64,000 nt of DNA from positions 1 through 64,000 of the forward strand of contig NZ_MUHH01000023.1 in the NCBI RefSeq assembly GCF_002217475.1. The letters run 5' to 3'. The DNA is from Flavobacterium tructae. Its GTDB lineage: Bacteria > Bacteroidota > Bacteroidia > Flavobacteriales > Flavobacteriaceae. Positions within the stretch are counted from its first letter, which is position 1; every line of letters starts with the position of its first letter. This document shows positions 26,575 through 35,968 of the stretch, one piece after another. A program made the position numbers and the translations under genes. Under the pieces are notes generated by a model. The model saw only the letters and a program-made list of their open reading frames with translations, ran no database searches and was not told the origin of the DNA.

Positions 26575-28323
26575 TTATTTCCAAATTGGAATCTGTACAA
26601 AACTATCGTTGTACCATTTGATTTTTAAAGGTTCTTTGGCATCTTTAATTGTTTCGCTGCTGACCTCCTTCCCCGTCCCATAATTCAATTCCGAAAAAGC
26701 ATTTTTGTTTACATTCAAAGTAATCAACAATCTGCTTCCTTTACCCAATTGTTTACTCACCAAACGGGTATTGGAGAAAGGAATACTTTCTATTTTATTG
26801 GGCTGAAGCAAATTTCTTTTCGTAATATCCTTCGCATAACTTGCCCTTCCTATAAAATAAGACAGCTCAAAATATTTTCCATCCGGCGTTACTTCAAACA
26901 AGGTAACTCCAATATCCATGTCTTTTTTATTGATGCTGGCCTTTATTTCTCCCAAAAATGCTCCATTTACCACTATCGGCTGACTAAAAGGTTCACTTAT
27001 AAAAACATAACCATTGGACGTATCTACTTCGTTATCAATAATGGGATCGGGATAATAATCGTTATTAATGGTTTGTCGGTCTGCAAAATCAACTTCCTGC
27101 GGCAAATAACTTTTCTTACCCGGTTTTGTGGCATTCAACGAGTAAAATTTTCCTTTCTCTGCCGGATCATTGGTAAGATACAACGTTAGCAAACTATTAC
27201 TCATTTTAGCAATAGACGGAGCACTTCTCCACTCATTAGCTCCCATTACCTCATAATTGATTCTGTCTTTTAAGATTGCCGGTTTGGGTTTGCCCTTCAA
27301 AATATAATCAAACCATTGATAGGTTATTTTATAGGTATTAATTAGAGCAACCTCATCCACTTTGTAACCATTCAGCACAGCATCACCCCCTACTTGTGCA
27401 CCAAAATGACCGTACGGGCCAATGATTAAATACGAGTCGGCTTTCGGGTTGTATTTCTCCAATTCTCTCAAATAATACAATCCTGAATTTTGAGAATCAT
27501 TATAGTAACCATCAATGGCTAAAACCGGAATATTGATCTGCGAAAATTCTTTTCCGTATGGTGCCATTTTCTGCCAGTATTCGTCAAATGACGGGTGCTT
27601 GATCCACTTTTGAAAGAATTGGTTCGGAGTGCCGTCAATGCTATCCATTTTTTTGTAAGCCACACCGGTTTCCCACCACTTAAACTGCATATTCCTGAAG
27701 CGCTGTCTGTCGTTTCCCGCAACCGTATCCAGATATTTGTTATTTCCAACGTAAAACGCCCATTCGTAATTAGGGTTTATAAAAACGTTATTCTCCATTG
27801 GCAACCCCATTCCCGGTCTGGAAGCAACATACGGAACTATCGTTTTAAGTGCAGGGTGCATTTTTTTACACGCTGCCCATTGCGTAAACCCGTTATAACT
27901 TCCGCCATACATCCCGACACTTCCGTTGCACCACTTCTGTTTACTAATCCAGTCGATAACATCATAAGTATCATTCGTCTCGTTTTCATAAGGCGTTATT
28001 TCATCAGGACTAAATCGTTTCCCGCGTGAATACGACATGACCCCTATATAATCCTTATCTGCCGCTGCTTTTAAAGATTTGAGATCTCTGCCTTTTTCTC
28101 TGGCATAAATGGTATGCTGATAGATGACCGGCTGGGGAGTTAAATTCCCTTTTTTCCGAACAACCATTGCTGATATTAAAGCACCATCTCTGGTTTTAAT
28201 CATTACACTGTCCTGAATGTCATAAGCGCTTTCCAGATCTTTTGATCTTGTCACACTTGTCTGTTGTGCATAGGTGTTGATTACTGAAAAAATAAAAAAC
28301 ACCAATTTTAAAATTAGTCTCAT
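26575..28323 (-). CDS. Secreted CocE/NonD family hydrolase (S15-like)
   Basis: 582 aa. Starting at 28323 gives a signal peptide (MRLILKLVFFIFSVINTYAQ); the frame extends 17 codons upstream without such a signal. The alpha/beta-hydrolase core shows DVIDWISKQKWCNGSVGMYGGSYNGF with the nucleophile Ser in GGSYNG, a likely acid in IDGYYNDSQNSG, and a likely His in IIGPYGHFG. The C-terminal jelly-roll (from about residue 400) is the X-Pro dipeptidyl-peptidase C-terminal domain. Members are acyl esterases or acyl-amidases; the substrate here is unknown. It sits between two LytS/LytTR pairs. Confidence 0.88.
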   Translation of the reverse strand: MRLILKLVFFIFSVINTYAQQTSVTRSKDLESAYDIQDSVMIKTRDGALISAMVVRKKGNLTPQPVIYQHTIYAREKGRDLKSLKAAADKDYIGVMSYSRGKRFSPDEITPYENETNDTYDVIDWISKQKWCNGSVGMYGGSYNGFTQWAACKKMHPALKTIVPYVASRPGMGLPMENNVFINPNYEWAFYVGNNKYLDTVAGNDRQRFRNMQFKWWETGVAYKKMDSIDGTPNQFFQKWIKHPSFDEYWQKMAPYGKEFSQINIPVLAIDGYYNDSQNSGLYYLRELEKYNPKADSYLIIGPYGHFGAQVGGDAVLNGYKVDEVALINTYKITYQWFDYILKGKPKPAILKDRINYEVMGANEWRSAPSIAKMSNSLLTLYLTNDPAEKGKFYSLNATKPGKKSYLPQEVDFADRQTINNDYYPDPIIDNEVDTSNGYVFISEPFSQPIVVNGAFLGEIKASINKKDMDIGVTLFEVTPDGKYFELSYFIGRASYAKDITKRNLLQPNKIESIPFSNTRLVSKQLGKGSRLLITLNVNKNAFSELNYGTGKEVSSETIKDAKEPLKIKWYNDSFVQIPIWK

Positions 28324-28523
28324 TGAGTTATTTGATTTAAGTAGTTTTGTTGCAATTTTAAACGAATCAGTCATGTCAGATCTGGGTTTTATTTTTCCGG
28401 AATTTTAATCCAAAAACAACACACTGCGTCCCGCTGTTTTCAGTACCTCTAAAAACGGCTTCATTTGTATTACCTCTTCTTTTGCTATAGCGATTTAAAA
28501 AGAATGAGTTTTTCTTTTTTTAA

Positions 28524-29243
28524 TTAAATCCCATTAAGATTTTTAAACTTCACGGCCTGACGGTTTGAAACTTCTAAGAATTCTCCCGTTTTTAACGTTA
28601 CTTCCAGTTTGCCGCTAGCGGTTCTGTTAACTTCCCGAATGTGATTAAGGTTTATAATTTCGGTTCTGTTTATTCTAAAAAAAACATTCGCATCCAGCAT
28701 TTCTTCCCATTGGCGGAGGGAACGTCTCTGAAGAGCTTTTTTATCCTGAAAAAAAAGTCTGGTGTAATTTTCAAGAGATTCGATCAGATAAATTTCATCC
28801 AACTGAATAAAGAATCTTTTCTCTCCATCTTTAATGAAAATCTTACGGTCTTTTACTGCAACGTCTCCCAAAGAATACTTTCCGGATAAAGTATTTCTTA
28901 TTTTTTCAATTGCTTTTGCAAAACGTTCTTCCCTTATCGGTTTCATTAAATAATCTAAAGCATTTACTTCGAAAGCCCGCACAGCATATTCATTATAAGC
29001 CGTTGTAAAAAGTACTGCCGGTGCATTATCGAGAGATTCCAGTAAATCGAAACCGGATTTTTCAGGCATCTGAATATCCAAAAAGATCAGATCCGGCATT
29101 TTGGCTTCAATCAGACTTTTGGCTTCATCGGCATTTCCTGCTTCTCCAACAAGAACAAAATCTTCATGAGGTTCCAGTGCCCTTTTTAGTTCTTCTCTGG
29201 ACAAACGTTCATCGTCTACTATTATAACTTTTATCTTTCTCAT
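28524..29243 (-). CDS. LytTR family response regulator
   Basis: 239 aa. Receiver domain: VIIVDDERLSREELKRAL, phospho-acceptor Asp in PDLIFLDIQMPEKSG (near residue 56), and TTAYNEYAVRAFEVNALDYLMKPI. The LytTR domain follows with FIQLDEIYLIESLENYTRLFF and FFRINRTEIINLNHI. Its start overlaps the end of the kinase gene by 4 bases (ATGA), so the two are translationally coupled. The region between it and the CocE hydrolase gene (28324-28523) shows no clear terminator. Confidence 0.93.
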   Translation of the reverse strand: MRKIKVIIVDDERLSREELKRALEPHEDFVLVGEAGNADEAKSLIEAKMPDLIFLDIQMPEKSGFDLLESLDNAPAVLFTTAYNEYAVRAFEVNALDYLMKPIREERFAKAIEKIRNTLSGKYSLGDVAVKDRKIFIKDGEKRFFIQLDEIYLIESLENYTRLFFQDKKALQRRSLRQWEEMLDANVFFRINRTEIINLNHIREVNRTASGKLEVTLKTGEFLEVSNRQAVKFKNLNGI

Positions 29244-30295
29244 TCTGATGGGAATAAAATAGTTGCCAAAACGGTTTCCCTCTCCATTTCTTTAATTTCA
29301 AAAGAAGCTCTTCCTTTGTATTGCAACAGCAATCTCTCTTTCAGATTACTCAATCCAATACCTGAAAAATCCTTAATCTCTTTATTAAGCTTCCCCGAAT
29401 TTTGAACACTGATGTTTATAAAACTGCCCAACTGCTCTACTTTTACGGTAACAGCTCCTCCTTCTTTTCTTTTTTCAATTCCATGTTTTATTGCATTCTC
29501 CACCAGTGCCTGAATACTTAAAGGTAAAACTAAATGATCAGACAGATTGCTATCTACTTCAATTTGTACCTGTAGACGTTCTTCAAATCGTATTTTTTCC
29601 AACTCCAAATAATCCCTAACCAGACTGATTTCATCGCTTAAGACTACTAAATTTCCTATATTATTATTTAAAGAATTCCGAAGCAAATCAGATAAAAGGT
29701 CAATCGCCCGTCGTGCCGAATGCGGATCTTCTAATACCAAAAATTTAATACTGTTCAGTGAATTAAAAAAGAAATGCGGATTAAGCTGTGTACTCAGATT
29801 ATTCAATTGTGCTTCTTTTAATATAATAGACAATCTGGCATTTTCTTTTACGGTTTCAATCTCTAATCTTGAATAATGATACAGATGATAAGCCAGCACC
29901 CAAATAGACATTAGTCTGGTACCAGTAATAAAAACCTGCAACTGCGTGGATTGTAAAAACGAAATAAATGAAATTGATGTGCTTTTTAAAACAAATAGCC
30001 GCACAAGGTAAAGTTTCCCCACAATCAAAAGCATGTACAACACAGAAAGTATAAGAACACTCAACACCATTCTTGGAACCAATTTTTTCAGACTGAGCTT
30101 ATTCCAACCTCTTTTCAAAGCAAAATTTCTGTAAAGATGCGTTAATGAAATACCGATAAACACATCTAATACAAAATCAGCTATGCCAATTGTCCACATA
30201 AAACTACTGCCAAAAAAAGCCGAAACTCCCCAATACAAAGAAGTTGCCGCCCATCCAATGAGCTGAATTTTCCAATATGCAGATAATTTTACCAT
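29240..30295 (-). CDS. LytS-type sensor histidine kinase
   Basis: 351 aa from ATG 30295 (MVKLSAYWKIQLIGWAATSLYWG), the usual beginning of this flavobacterial kinase family; the frame continues 45 codons upstream but without recognisable domain content. Four predicted membrane helices are followed by the His_kinase domain: LSTQLNPHFFFNSLNSIKFLV with the phospho-acceptor His, VRDYLELEKIRFEERLQ, the N-box LSIQALVENAIKHGIEKR and the lid GIGLSNLKERLLLQY. It pairs with the overlapping LytTR regulator downstream. Confidence 0.9.
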   Translation of the reverse strand: MVKLSAYWKIQLIGWAATSLYWGVSAFFGSSFMWTIGIADFVLDVFIGISLTHLYRNFALKRGWNKLSLKKLVPRMVLSVLILSVLYMLLIVGKLYLVRLFVLKSTSISFISFLQSTQLQVFITGTRLMSIWVLAYHLYHYSRLEIETVKENARLSIILKEAQLNNLSTQLNPHFFFNSLNSIKFLVLEDPHSARRAIDLLSDLLRNSLNNNIGNLVVLSDEISLVRDYLELEKIRFEERLQVQIEVDSNLSDHLVLPLSIQALVENAIKHGIEKRKEGGAVTVKVEQLGSFINISVQNSGKLNKEIKDFSGIGLSNLKERLLLQYKGRASFEIKEMERETVLATILFPSE

Positions 30296-30778
30296 TATTC
30301 TCAAGCCAAAAATTGTTATGCTGTAGTAAAGATATTCCACTAACAGAGATTGAGCAAATAAAAGTACATAAGCGAAAGATAACTGTAGACGAATGACGTT
30401 CTTTCCTGAATTAACACATAAAACATACAAAAACCGGATCTTAAATGAAACCTGGCTTTTATCTGTTTTTTTTATTTCATAAAACCAAAGAGAACAAAGG
30501 TGTTTTTACTTACAAAAAAAATCCATTAACAAATAAAATCATATGTTTTTTCTTTCATATTAATTTAGAGTCATTACAAATTAGAACTTTGTCTTATCAT
30601 GTTATTTATATGTCCTGTCGTTACATTAAAAAAGAAAAACCCAACATAAATTTGCAGCATAACCTCAAGAAAAAACATAAATCTTAATCACAAAAAACCG
30701 AGAAATAAACTTCATAAACAATTACTATACAATCCACTTTCAACAAAGGAATCAACCAAAAAAATCAACAATTGACTT
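30296..30778. other. AT-rich divergent intergenic region
   Basis: This lies between the kinase (minus) and the unknown gene at 30779 (plus). It holds one perfect plus-strand -7 box, TAAATTTG at 30647-30654, about 125 bases before the plus-strand gene. No conserved gene was recognised; a possible N-terminal extension of the kinase would occupy 30296-30430. Confidence 0.4.
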
Positions 30779-31510
30779 ATGAAAAGCTTGAAAAATGCTC
30801 CGCAGATTATTCTAAACTCAAAACATATTGGGCATCCAATTGATTTCAAATGGAATAAAAAGAAGATGGAAAAGTTCTTAGATCCTCTGGATGAATACAA
30901 AGAACTCGAAACTAAATTGTTAAATATTAATCATAAAGCAACGGTAGGACTTAGTGCTGCTTTACTGGAGTGGATCTACTGGCGTTTTTTAGGCCATAAT
31001 ACCAGTATCACTGATACCGAAAAACGCATCGAAGCACTTTGGTGCTCAACTAAAGATCCGGAGTTATCAAGCCCTTTATTATTTGACACTAATTTTGATA
31101 TCCCGGCTTCAGGCCCTATAAATGGTCCATTATGGGTAGCACATATGACCGTGAGAATGATCGATGTAAGATATAGAAAAGGATCTTACTTTTTACAAAA
31201 TGAAATTTTAGGACTGGTACTGCTTGCCCGTCATATAACGCCTAAGAAAAACGTTTTTGACAATTGGTTCAACAATATCATTATACAATTAACTTATTTG
31301 TATCCGTGTCCATATGCAAATGAAGATCTTGATGAAACGGATGAAAAGGTATACGATTCTCATAACGAGTCCTTAATCTGTCGCGATTTTTTCTTTAATC
31401 CTAAATTTCGATATACCATTATGGCATCAGAAAAAGCGGTGAATAAATACATCCAAAATTCAGATCAAAAGAGTAATCCGTTCCTTCAACTATCACAAAA
31501 AGTTTCCTAA
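30779..31510 (+). CDS. Unrecognised 243-aa protein
   Basis: I do not recognise this family. It is soluble, with no signal peptide or membrane helix evident, and is mixed-charge with many aromatic residues. Notable segments are HPIDFKWNKKKMEKFLDP near the start, GLSAALLEWIYWRFLGH (about 60-76), ASGPINGPLWVAHMTVRMID (about 111-130) and EILGLVLLARHITPKKNVFD. The helix-rich pattern and a Trp/His-containing centre suggest a compact helical domain. It is monocistronic, preceded by a -7 box at 30647-30654 and closed by a bidirectional terminator. An immunity-type or other accessory role is possible but unsupported. Confidence 0.7.
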   Translation: MKSLKNAPQIILNSKHIGHPIDFKWNKKKMEKFLDPLDEYKELETKLLNINHKATVGLSAALLEWIYWRFLGHNTSITDTEKRIEALWCSTKDPELSSPLLFDTNFDIPASGPINGPLWVAHMTVRMIDVRYRKGSYFLQNEILGLVLLARHITPKKNVFDNWFNNIIIQLTYLYPCPYANEDLDETDEKVYDSHNESLICRDFFFNPKFRYTIMASEKAVNKYIQNSDQKSNPFLQLSQKVS

Positions 31511-31541
31511 TTATGATGTACTAATACTATTTTAAATACAA

Positions 31542-31582
31542 AACCCAATAATGCTCTGAAAACAAACAAACATTATTGGGTT
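31542..31582. terminator. Bidirectional terminator between the unknown gene and rsmG
   Basis: AACCCAATAATG (31542-31553) and CATTATTGGGTT (31571-31582) form a perfect 12-bp stem with flanking A and T runs. Confidence 0.8.
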
Positions 31583-31594
31583 CTTTTATAGCTT

Positions 31595-32224
31595 CTAAAC
31601 AGTGAACTTTAAAGGCAAATGGACCACTTTTTTAGTTTCAAAGAATTCATCTTCAAAAATAGTCGACAAATCATATAAAGTAGCTTTTGGAAAAGCTGCC
31701 AATTCTTCTGTTAAGTCTCCTCCTTTTAAATATAGAATTCCATTTTTCAAAGTGTGTTTATGCTGCTTCTTTATTTTACCTTTTACCCACGAAACAAAAT
31801 CCGGCATATTGGTTACGGCACGGCTTACAATAAAATCAAAATCGCCTTTTACCAATTCAGCACGCTTTTGTTCTGCTTTAACATTTTTCAATTCTAATGC
31901 GTCTACAACTCCCTGAACCACCTTAATTTTTTTTGCTATGACATCAATCAGATAAAAACGGGTTTCAGGAAAAAGAATGGCCAACGGAATTCCTGGAAAC
32001 CCACCTCCGGTACCTACATCCAAAACTGTTGCCCCCGGTTCAAACTTCATAATTTTAGCAATTCCAAGCGAGTGCAAAATGTGTTTTGTATATAAGGCAT
32101 CAATATCTTTTCTTGAAATAACATTGATTTTTTCATTCCAGTCGTGGTACAAAAAGTCTAACTTTTGAAATTGCTGGATTTGAAGTTCAGTCAAATCCGG
32201 AAAATATTTCAATATCTCATCCAT
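31595..32224 (-). CDS. rsmG: 16S rRNA (guanine527-N7)-methyltransferase
   Basis: 209 aa, the usual length. Motifs: NVISRKDIDALYTKHILHSLG, the SAM-binding LDVGTGGGFPGIPLAILFP, LIDVIAKKIKVV and VSRAVTNMPDFVSW. It methylates G527 of 16S rRNA in the small subunit. Its promoter (-7 TACTTTTG on the minus strand, 32249-32242) lies back to back with that of the desaturase. Confidence 0.95.
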   Translation of the reverse strand: MDEILKYFPDLTELQIQQFQKLDFLYHDWNEKINVISRKDIDALYTKHILHSLGIAKIMKFEPGATVLDVGTGGGFPGIPLAILFPETRFYLIDVIAKKIKVVQGVVDALELKNVKAEQKRAELVKGDFDFIVSRAVTNMPDFVSWVKGKIKKQHKHTLKNGILYLKGGDLTEELAAFPKATLYDLSTIFEDEFFETKKVVHLPLKFTV

Positions 32225-32241
32225 TGCTCTAATTTTTTTAA

Positions 32242-32249
32242 CAAAAGTA
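32242..32249 (-). promoter_or_regulatory. rsmG promoter -7 box
   Basis: The plus strand reads CAAAAGTA, i.e. TACTTTTG on the minus strand, 18 bases upstream of the rsmG start. Confidence 0.55.
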
Positions 32250-32279
32250 GTACTTTACGATTGAAATATTTAACTCAAT

Positions 32280-32313
32280 TTTGCAAATTGAAAATTTATA
32301 ATAATTACCTTTG
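32280..32313 (+). promoter_or_regulatory. Desaturase gene promoter
   Basis: TTTG at 32280-32283 and TACCTTTG at 32306-32313 are 22 bases apart; the start codon follows 19 bases later. Confidence 0.65.
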
Positions 32314-32332
32314 AAACCTATTTAAAATAATT

Positions 32333-33427
32333 ATGAATAACACTGCGCCTACATTTGCGAAGCAAGACAATCTGAAGTTCTTCAGAACGCTTAACTCACG
32401 AGTAAACAATTACTTCAAAGAGAACAATATTCAGAAAACAGGAAACTGGAAGCTGCATTTAAAAGCCATTATTCTTTTCGCTGTTTTTTTAACACCCTAT
32501 TTTTTAATATTAACGCTTAACATGCCTTTTTGGGCACAATTACTCCTAAATATCCTTATGGGAGTTGGTATGGCCGGAATTGGAATGAATGTCATGCACG
32601 ATGGAAATCACGGGTCGTACTCTTCTAAATCATGGATCAATAAAATCATGGGGGGAAGTATTTACGTATTAGCCGGAAACGTTCACAACTGGCAGGTACA
32701 ACATAACGTACTTCACCATACGTATACGAACATTCACGGTCATGATGAAGATCTTGATGCCGGAAGAATTATCCGCTTTACACAAAATGCAGAATGGCGT
32801 CGTTTTCATAAATTTCAACATTACTATTCTTTTTTCTTATATGGACTATTGACTTTCAACTGGGCCTTAACAACCGATTTCAAGCAAATGAAAGACTATA
32901 TTAAAAGAAAATTATCTTACGGAGCGCCGCAAAGTCCAACCAAATTATGGACCGTTCTCGTGATCACAAAAATAATTTATATTTTAATCTGGATCGCTTT
33001 ACCAATGATTTTGGGGGTAATATGGTGGAAAGTCGTGATCGGGTTTTTCGTAATGCATTACACAGCCGGATTAATTTTAAGTATCGTTTTTCAATTGGCA
33101 CACGTAGTAGAAGAAACTTCAAATCCTGTTCCGAATGAAGATGGAGAAATAGAAAACACCTGGGCCATTCATCAGTTGTACACCACCGCTAATTTTGCAC
33201 CAAAAAACAAAGTTGTCAACTGGTTTACCGGAGGATTAAACCACCAGATCGAGCATCACATTTTTCCAAATATCAGTCATATTCACTACGGAAAAATTGC
33301 CGAAATCGTAAAACAAACGGCCATCGAATGCAACTTGCCTTATCATGAATTTAAAACGATGAGAGGAGCTGTATTAGCACATTACAGACACTTAAGAGAT
33401 CTTGGAATAAAACCCGAGCTAGCATAA
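32333..33427 (+). CDS. Membrane fatty acid (acyl-CoA/acyl-lipid) desaturase
   Basis: 364 aa. Three histidine boxes of the di-iron desaturases are intact: HDGNHGS (about residues 87-93), HNVLHHTYTN (about 124-133) and HQIEHHIFP (about 303-311, the HxxHH form with preceding Gln). Hydrophobic pairs such as LHLKAIILFAVFLTPYFLILTL and LWTVLVITKIIYILIWIALPMILGVIWW provide membrane spans. The QIEHH box places it with front-end or linoleoyl-type desaturases; the regiospecificity cannot be read from sequence. Double-bond insertion would keep membranes fluid. Confidence 0.9.
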   Translation: MNNTAPTFAKQDNLKFFRTLNSRVNNYFKENNIQKTGNWKLHLKAIILFAVFLTPYFLILTLNMPFWAQLLLNILMGVGMAGIGMNVMHDGNHGSYSSKSWINKIMGGSIYVLAGNVHNWQVQHNVLHHTYTNIHGHDEDLDAGRIIRFTQNAEWRRFHKFQHYYSFFLYGLLTFNWALTTDFKQMKDYIKRKLSYGAPQSPTKLWTVLVITKIIYILIWIALPMILGVIWWKVVIGFFVMHYTAGLILSIVFQLAHVVEETSNPVPNEDGEIENTWAIHQLYTTANFAPKNKVVNWFTGGLNHQIEHHIFPNISHIHYGKIAEIVKQTAIECNLPYHEFKTMRGAVLAHYRHLRDLGIKPELA

Positions 33428-33496
33428 AATAAGAAACTATTAATCATTAACCGTCTTTAATTAAAGTTGAAATTAAAGACATTCAAAAATTTTATA

Positions 33497-34687
33497 ATGA
33501 ATCATATTCTTTCAGACAGAATCAACAACTTAGCGACATCACAAACTTTAGCAATGGCTGCTTTAGCACGCGAATTAAAAGCACAGGGAAAAGACATTAT
33601 CAGTTTAAGTTTAGGAGAACCGGATTTCAATACGCCGGATTTCATTAAAGAAGCAGTTAAAAAAGCAGTAGACGAAAACTACAGTACTTATTCTCCGGTA
33701 GAAGGTTATTTAGAATTGAGAGAAGCAATCTGCAAAAAATTCAAAAGAGACAATGCATTAGAATACAAACCATCTCAAATTGTGGTTTCTACAGGTGCAA
33801 AACAATCTTTATACAATATTGCCCAAGTAATGTTAAACGATGGTGACGAGGTTATTTTACCGGCACCTTACTGGGTTTCTTACTTTGAAATCGTAAAACT
33901 TTCAGGCGGAGTTCCGGTTGAAGTTCCTACTTCTGTAGATACTGATTTCAAAATGACGCCTGAGCAATTAGAAGCTGCCATCACACCAAAAACAAAAATG
34001 ATGTGGTTCTCTTCTCCTTGCAACCCATCCGGATCTGTATACAGCAGAGAAGAATTGACAGCGCTTGCAAAAGTGTTGGAAAAACATCCAAATATTTATG
34101 TAGTTTCAGACGAAATTTATGAGCACATCAATTTCTCAGGGACTTTCTGCAGCATCGGATCAATTCCGGGAATGTTAGAAAAAACGATCACTGTAAACGG
34201 AGTTGCAAAAGCATTTGCTATGACAGGATACAGAATTGGTTATATCGGAGCTCCTGAATTCATTGCAAAAGCATGCGTAAAAATCCAGGGACAAGTAACT
34301 TCTGGTGCAAATTCTGTAGCACAACGTGCCACAATTACAGCTGTAGAAGCCGATCCAAGTGTATTAAACCACATGGTTCAGGCTTTCCATACCCGTAGAG
34401 ATTTAGTTGTTGGATTGCTTAAAGAAATTCCAGGTGTAAAAATCAACGTTCCGGAAGGAGCTTTCTACGTTTTCCCTGATGTATCTTCTTTCTTCGGAAA
34501 AACATTAAGAGGAACTGAAATTAAAGATGCAAACGATGTTTCGATGTATTTATTGGCTGAGGCTAATGTAGCAACGGTAACAGGTGATGCTTTTGGAAAC
34601 CCAAATTGTATCCGTTTCTCTTATGCTACAAGCGATGATATTTTAAAAGAAGCTTTACGCAGAATCAAAGAAGCTTTGACTGCATAA
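33497..34687 (+). CDS. Class I/II pyridoxal-phosphate aminotransferase (aspartate aminotransferase type)
   Basis: 396 aa. Fold type I signatures are clear: SLGEPDFNTPDFI, YSPVEGYLELREAI, STGAKQSLYNIAQVMLNDGDEVILPAPYWVSY, SSPCNPSGSVYSREEL, VVSDEIYEHI, the PLP lysine in VNGVAKAFAMTGYRIGY and the substrate-carboxylate Arg in CIRFSYATS. The profile fits the bacterial Ib aspartate/prephenate aminotransferase group. ATG 33497 matches the family N-terminus (MNHILSDRINNLATSQTL); the frame extends 10 codons upstream. A strong terminator follows. Confidence 0.92.
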   Translation: MNHILSDRINNLATSQTLAMAALARELKAQGKDIISLSLGEPDFNTPDFIKEAVKKAVDENYSTYSPVEGYLELREAICKKFKRDNALEYKPSQIVVSTGAKQSLYNIAQVMLNDGDEVILPAPYWVSYFEIVKLSGGVPVEVPTSVDTDFKMTPEQLEAAITPKTKMMWFSSPCNPSGSVYSREELTALAKVLEKHPNIYVVSDEIYEHINFSGTFCSIGSIPGMLEKTITVNGVAKAFAMTGYRIGYIGAPEFIAKACVKIQGQVTSGANSVAQRATITAVEADPSVLNHMVQAFHTRRDLVVGLLKEIPGVKINVPEGAFYVFPDVSSFFGKTLRGTEIKDANDVSMYLLAEANVATVTGDAFGNPNCIRFSYATSDDILKEALRRIKEALTA

Positions 34688-34707
34688 TGCCATACAAACA
34701 ATAACCA

Positions 34708-34737
34708 AAAGGGTGTTTTCTTTCGAAAACACCCTTT
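34708..34737 (+). terminator. Terminator after the aminotransferase
   Basis: AAAGGGTGTTTTC (34708-34720) and GAAAACACCCTTT (34725-34737) form a perfect 13-bp stem with a 4-base loop, followed by T residues. Confidence 0.85.
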
Positions 34738-34744
34738 TTTTTAT

Positions 34745-35803
34745 CTAGTCGATTAAAAGCGAAGCGATCTCTTTTGTAATTGCAGTCGGCGAATTGCAAT
34801 CGCAATTACTTAACCCTACTACATAAACCTGTTCTGTCGGTTCGTAAATCCCCATCGATTTAAATCCAAAAATGCTTCCACCATGCTCATACACCATTTT
34901 ATTTTTTATTTTTTCTAAATGCCAGCCGTAGCCGTAATCTATATTCGTTTTGTTGTTCAACTGATAATTCGTAAAAGCTTTTACTGTGAAAGCAGGACTC
35001 AATAAGGCATTACTCTTTACTGCATTTTGCCACTTCCATAAATCATCGACGTTTGACATAATCGATCCCGAAGCATACGGAATAGAGAAACTGATATAAT
35101 TGGCATTACTAAAACCATTCCTGTCCCGATAACCGGAAGCCCTGTTTTTAATCATTTTATCATGGCTCGCGTAATAGGTATTTTCCATCCCTATTTTCTT
35201 AAAAATATGTTGCGTTACAAATTCTTCATACGTCTGACCTGATGCAATTTCAATTATATATCCCAAAAGAACATAGCCGGAATTGCAATACTTATACTGT
35301 TCCCCGGGTTTAAAATCAACCTGTTCATTCTTAAAGAAATCAACTAATTCTTTTGGCGACAAATCTCGTCGGGCTATATCTTTTATCGCTTTCATACCGG
35401 TAAAATCCTTAATTCCGGAAGTATGTGTTAACAAATGATGCAGGGTAATCTTATTTCCATTGGTTGGATAATCGGGAATAAATTTCGTGATTTCATCATC
35501 AAGTTTAAGCTTCCCCTGCTCTGCAAGCATCAAAACAGCAACAGCCGTAAATTGCTTGGTCATGGATCCGATTTCAAAAACAGACTCGGGTTTCATTTGA
35601 ACATCCATTTCTAAATTAGCCATTCCAAAAGCTTTTCGATACACTACTTTTCCTTTCTTCACCCCCAGAAAAACAGCCCCGGGGTTTTCAGGTTTAAATT
35701 TAGCAGTTAATAAACTGTCAATTTTAGCTTCTAAATTCTGAGCAAAAACGAAAGAATGAAAAAGTAGAAAGAAAACAACAAAAATTCTAAAAATTACTCT
35801 CAT
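34745..35803 (-). CDS. Secreted class C beta-lactamase-related serine hydrolase
   Basis: 352 aa with a signal peptide (MRVIFRIFVVFFLLFHSFVFAQ). The three penicillin-recognising motifs are present: SxxK in EIGSMTKQFTA (about residue 80), YxN as YKYCNSGYVLLGY (about 169), and HGG in YEHGGSIFGF replacing KTG. This is the AmpC/esterase-like beta-lactamase family (PF00144), whose members include D-Ala-D-Ala peptidases and esterases; true beta-lactamase activity is not implied. Confidence 0.9.
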   Translation of the reverse strand: MRVIFRIFVVFFLLFHSFVFAQNLEAKIDSLLTAKFKPENPGAVFLGVKKGKVVYRKAFGMANLEMDVQMKPESVFEIGSMTKQFTAVAVLMLAEQGKLKLDDEITKFIPDYPTNGNKITLHHLLTHTSGIKDFTGMKAIKDIARRDLSPKELVDFFKNEQVDFKPGEQYKYCNSGYVLLGYIIEIASGQTYEEFVTQHIFKKIGMENTYYASHDKMIKNRASGYRDRNGFSNANYISFSIPYASGSIMSNVDDLWKWQNAVKSNALLSPAFTVKAFTNYQLNNKTNIDYGYGWHLEKIKNKMVYEHGGSIFGFKSMGIYEPTEQVYVVGLSNCDCNSPTAITKEIASLLID

Positions 35804-35968
35804 CTGATAATCTAATTAAGGGTTGATTCTTCTTTTGACGATATCACTCCACTTTAGGTTACAAAACAAAAAACAGTAGTTGTTCAAATTTTATGGTATC
35901 CTTTTTTCTAACGAGCATTATTTTTTAGATTATTTTTACAGTTACTCTTAACAGAAAAACATTCCCAA

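Noticed and set aside
34745..35803. Antibiotic-resistance beta-lactamase
   Set aside because: The serine hydrolase belongs to the broad PF00144 group with HGG instead of KTG; resistance cannot be inferred.
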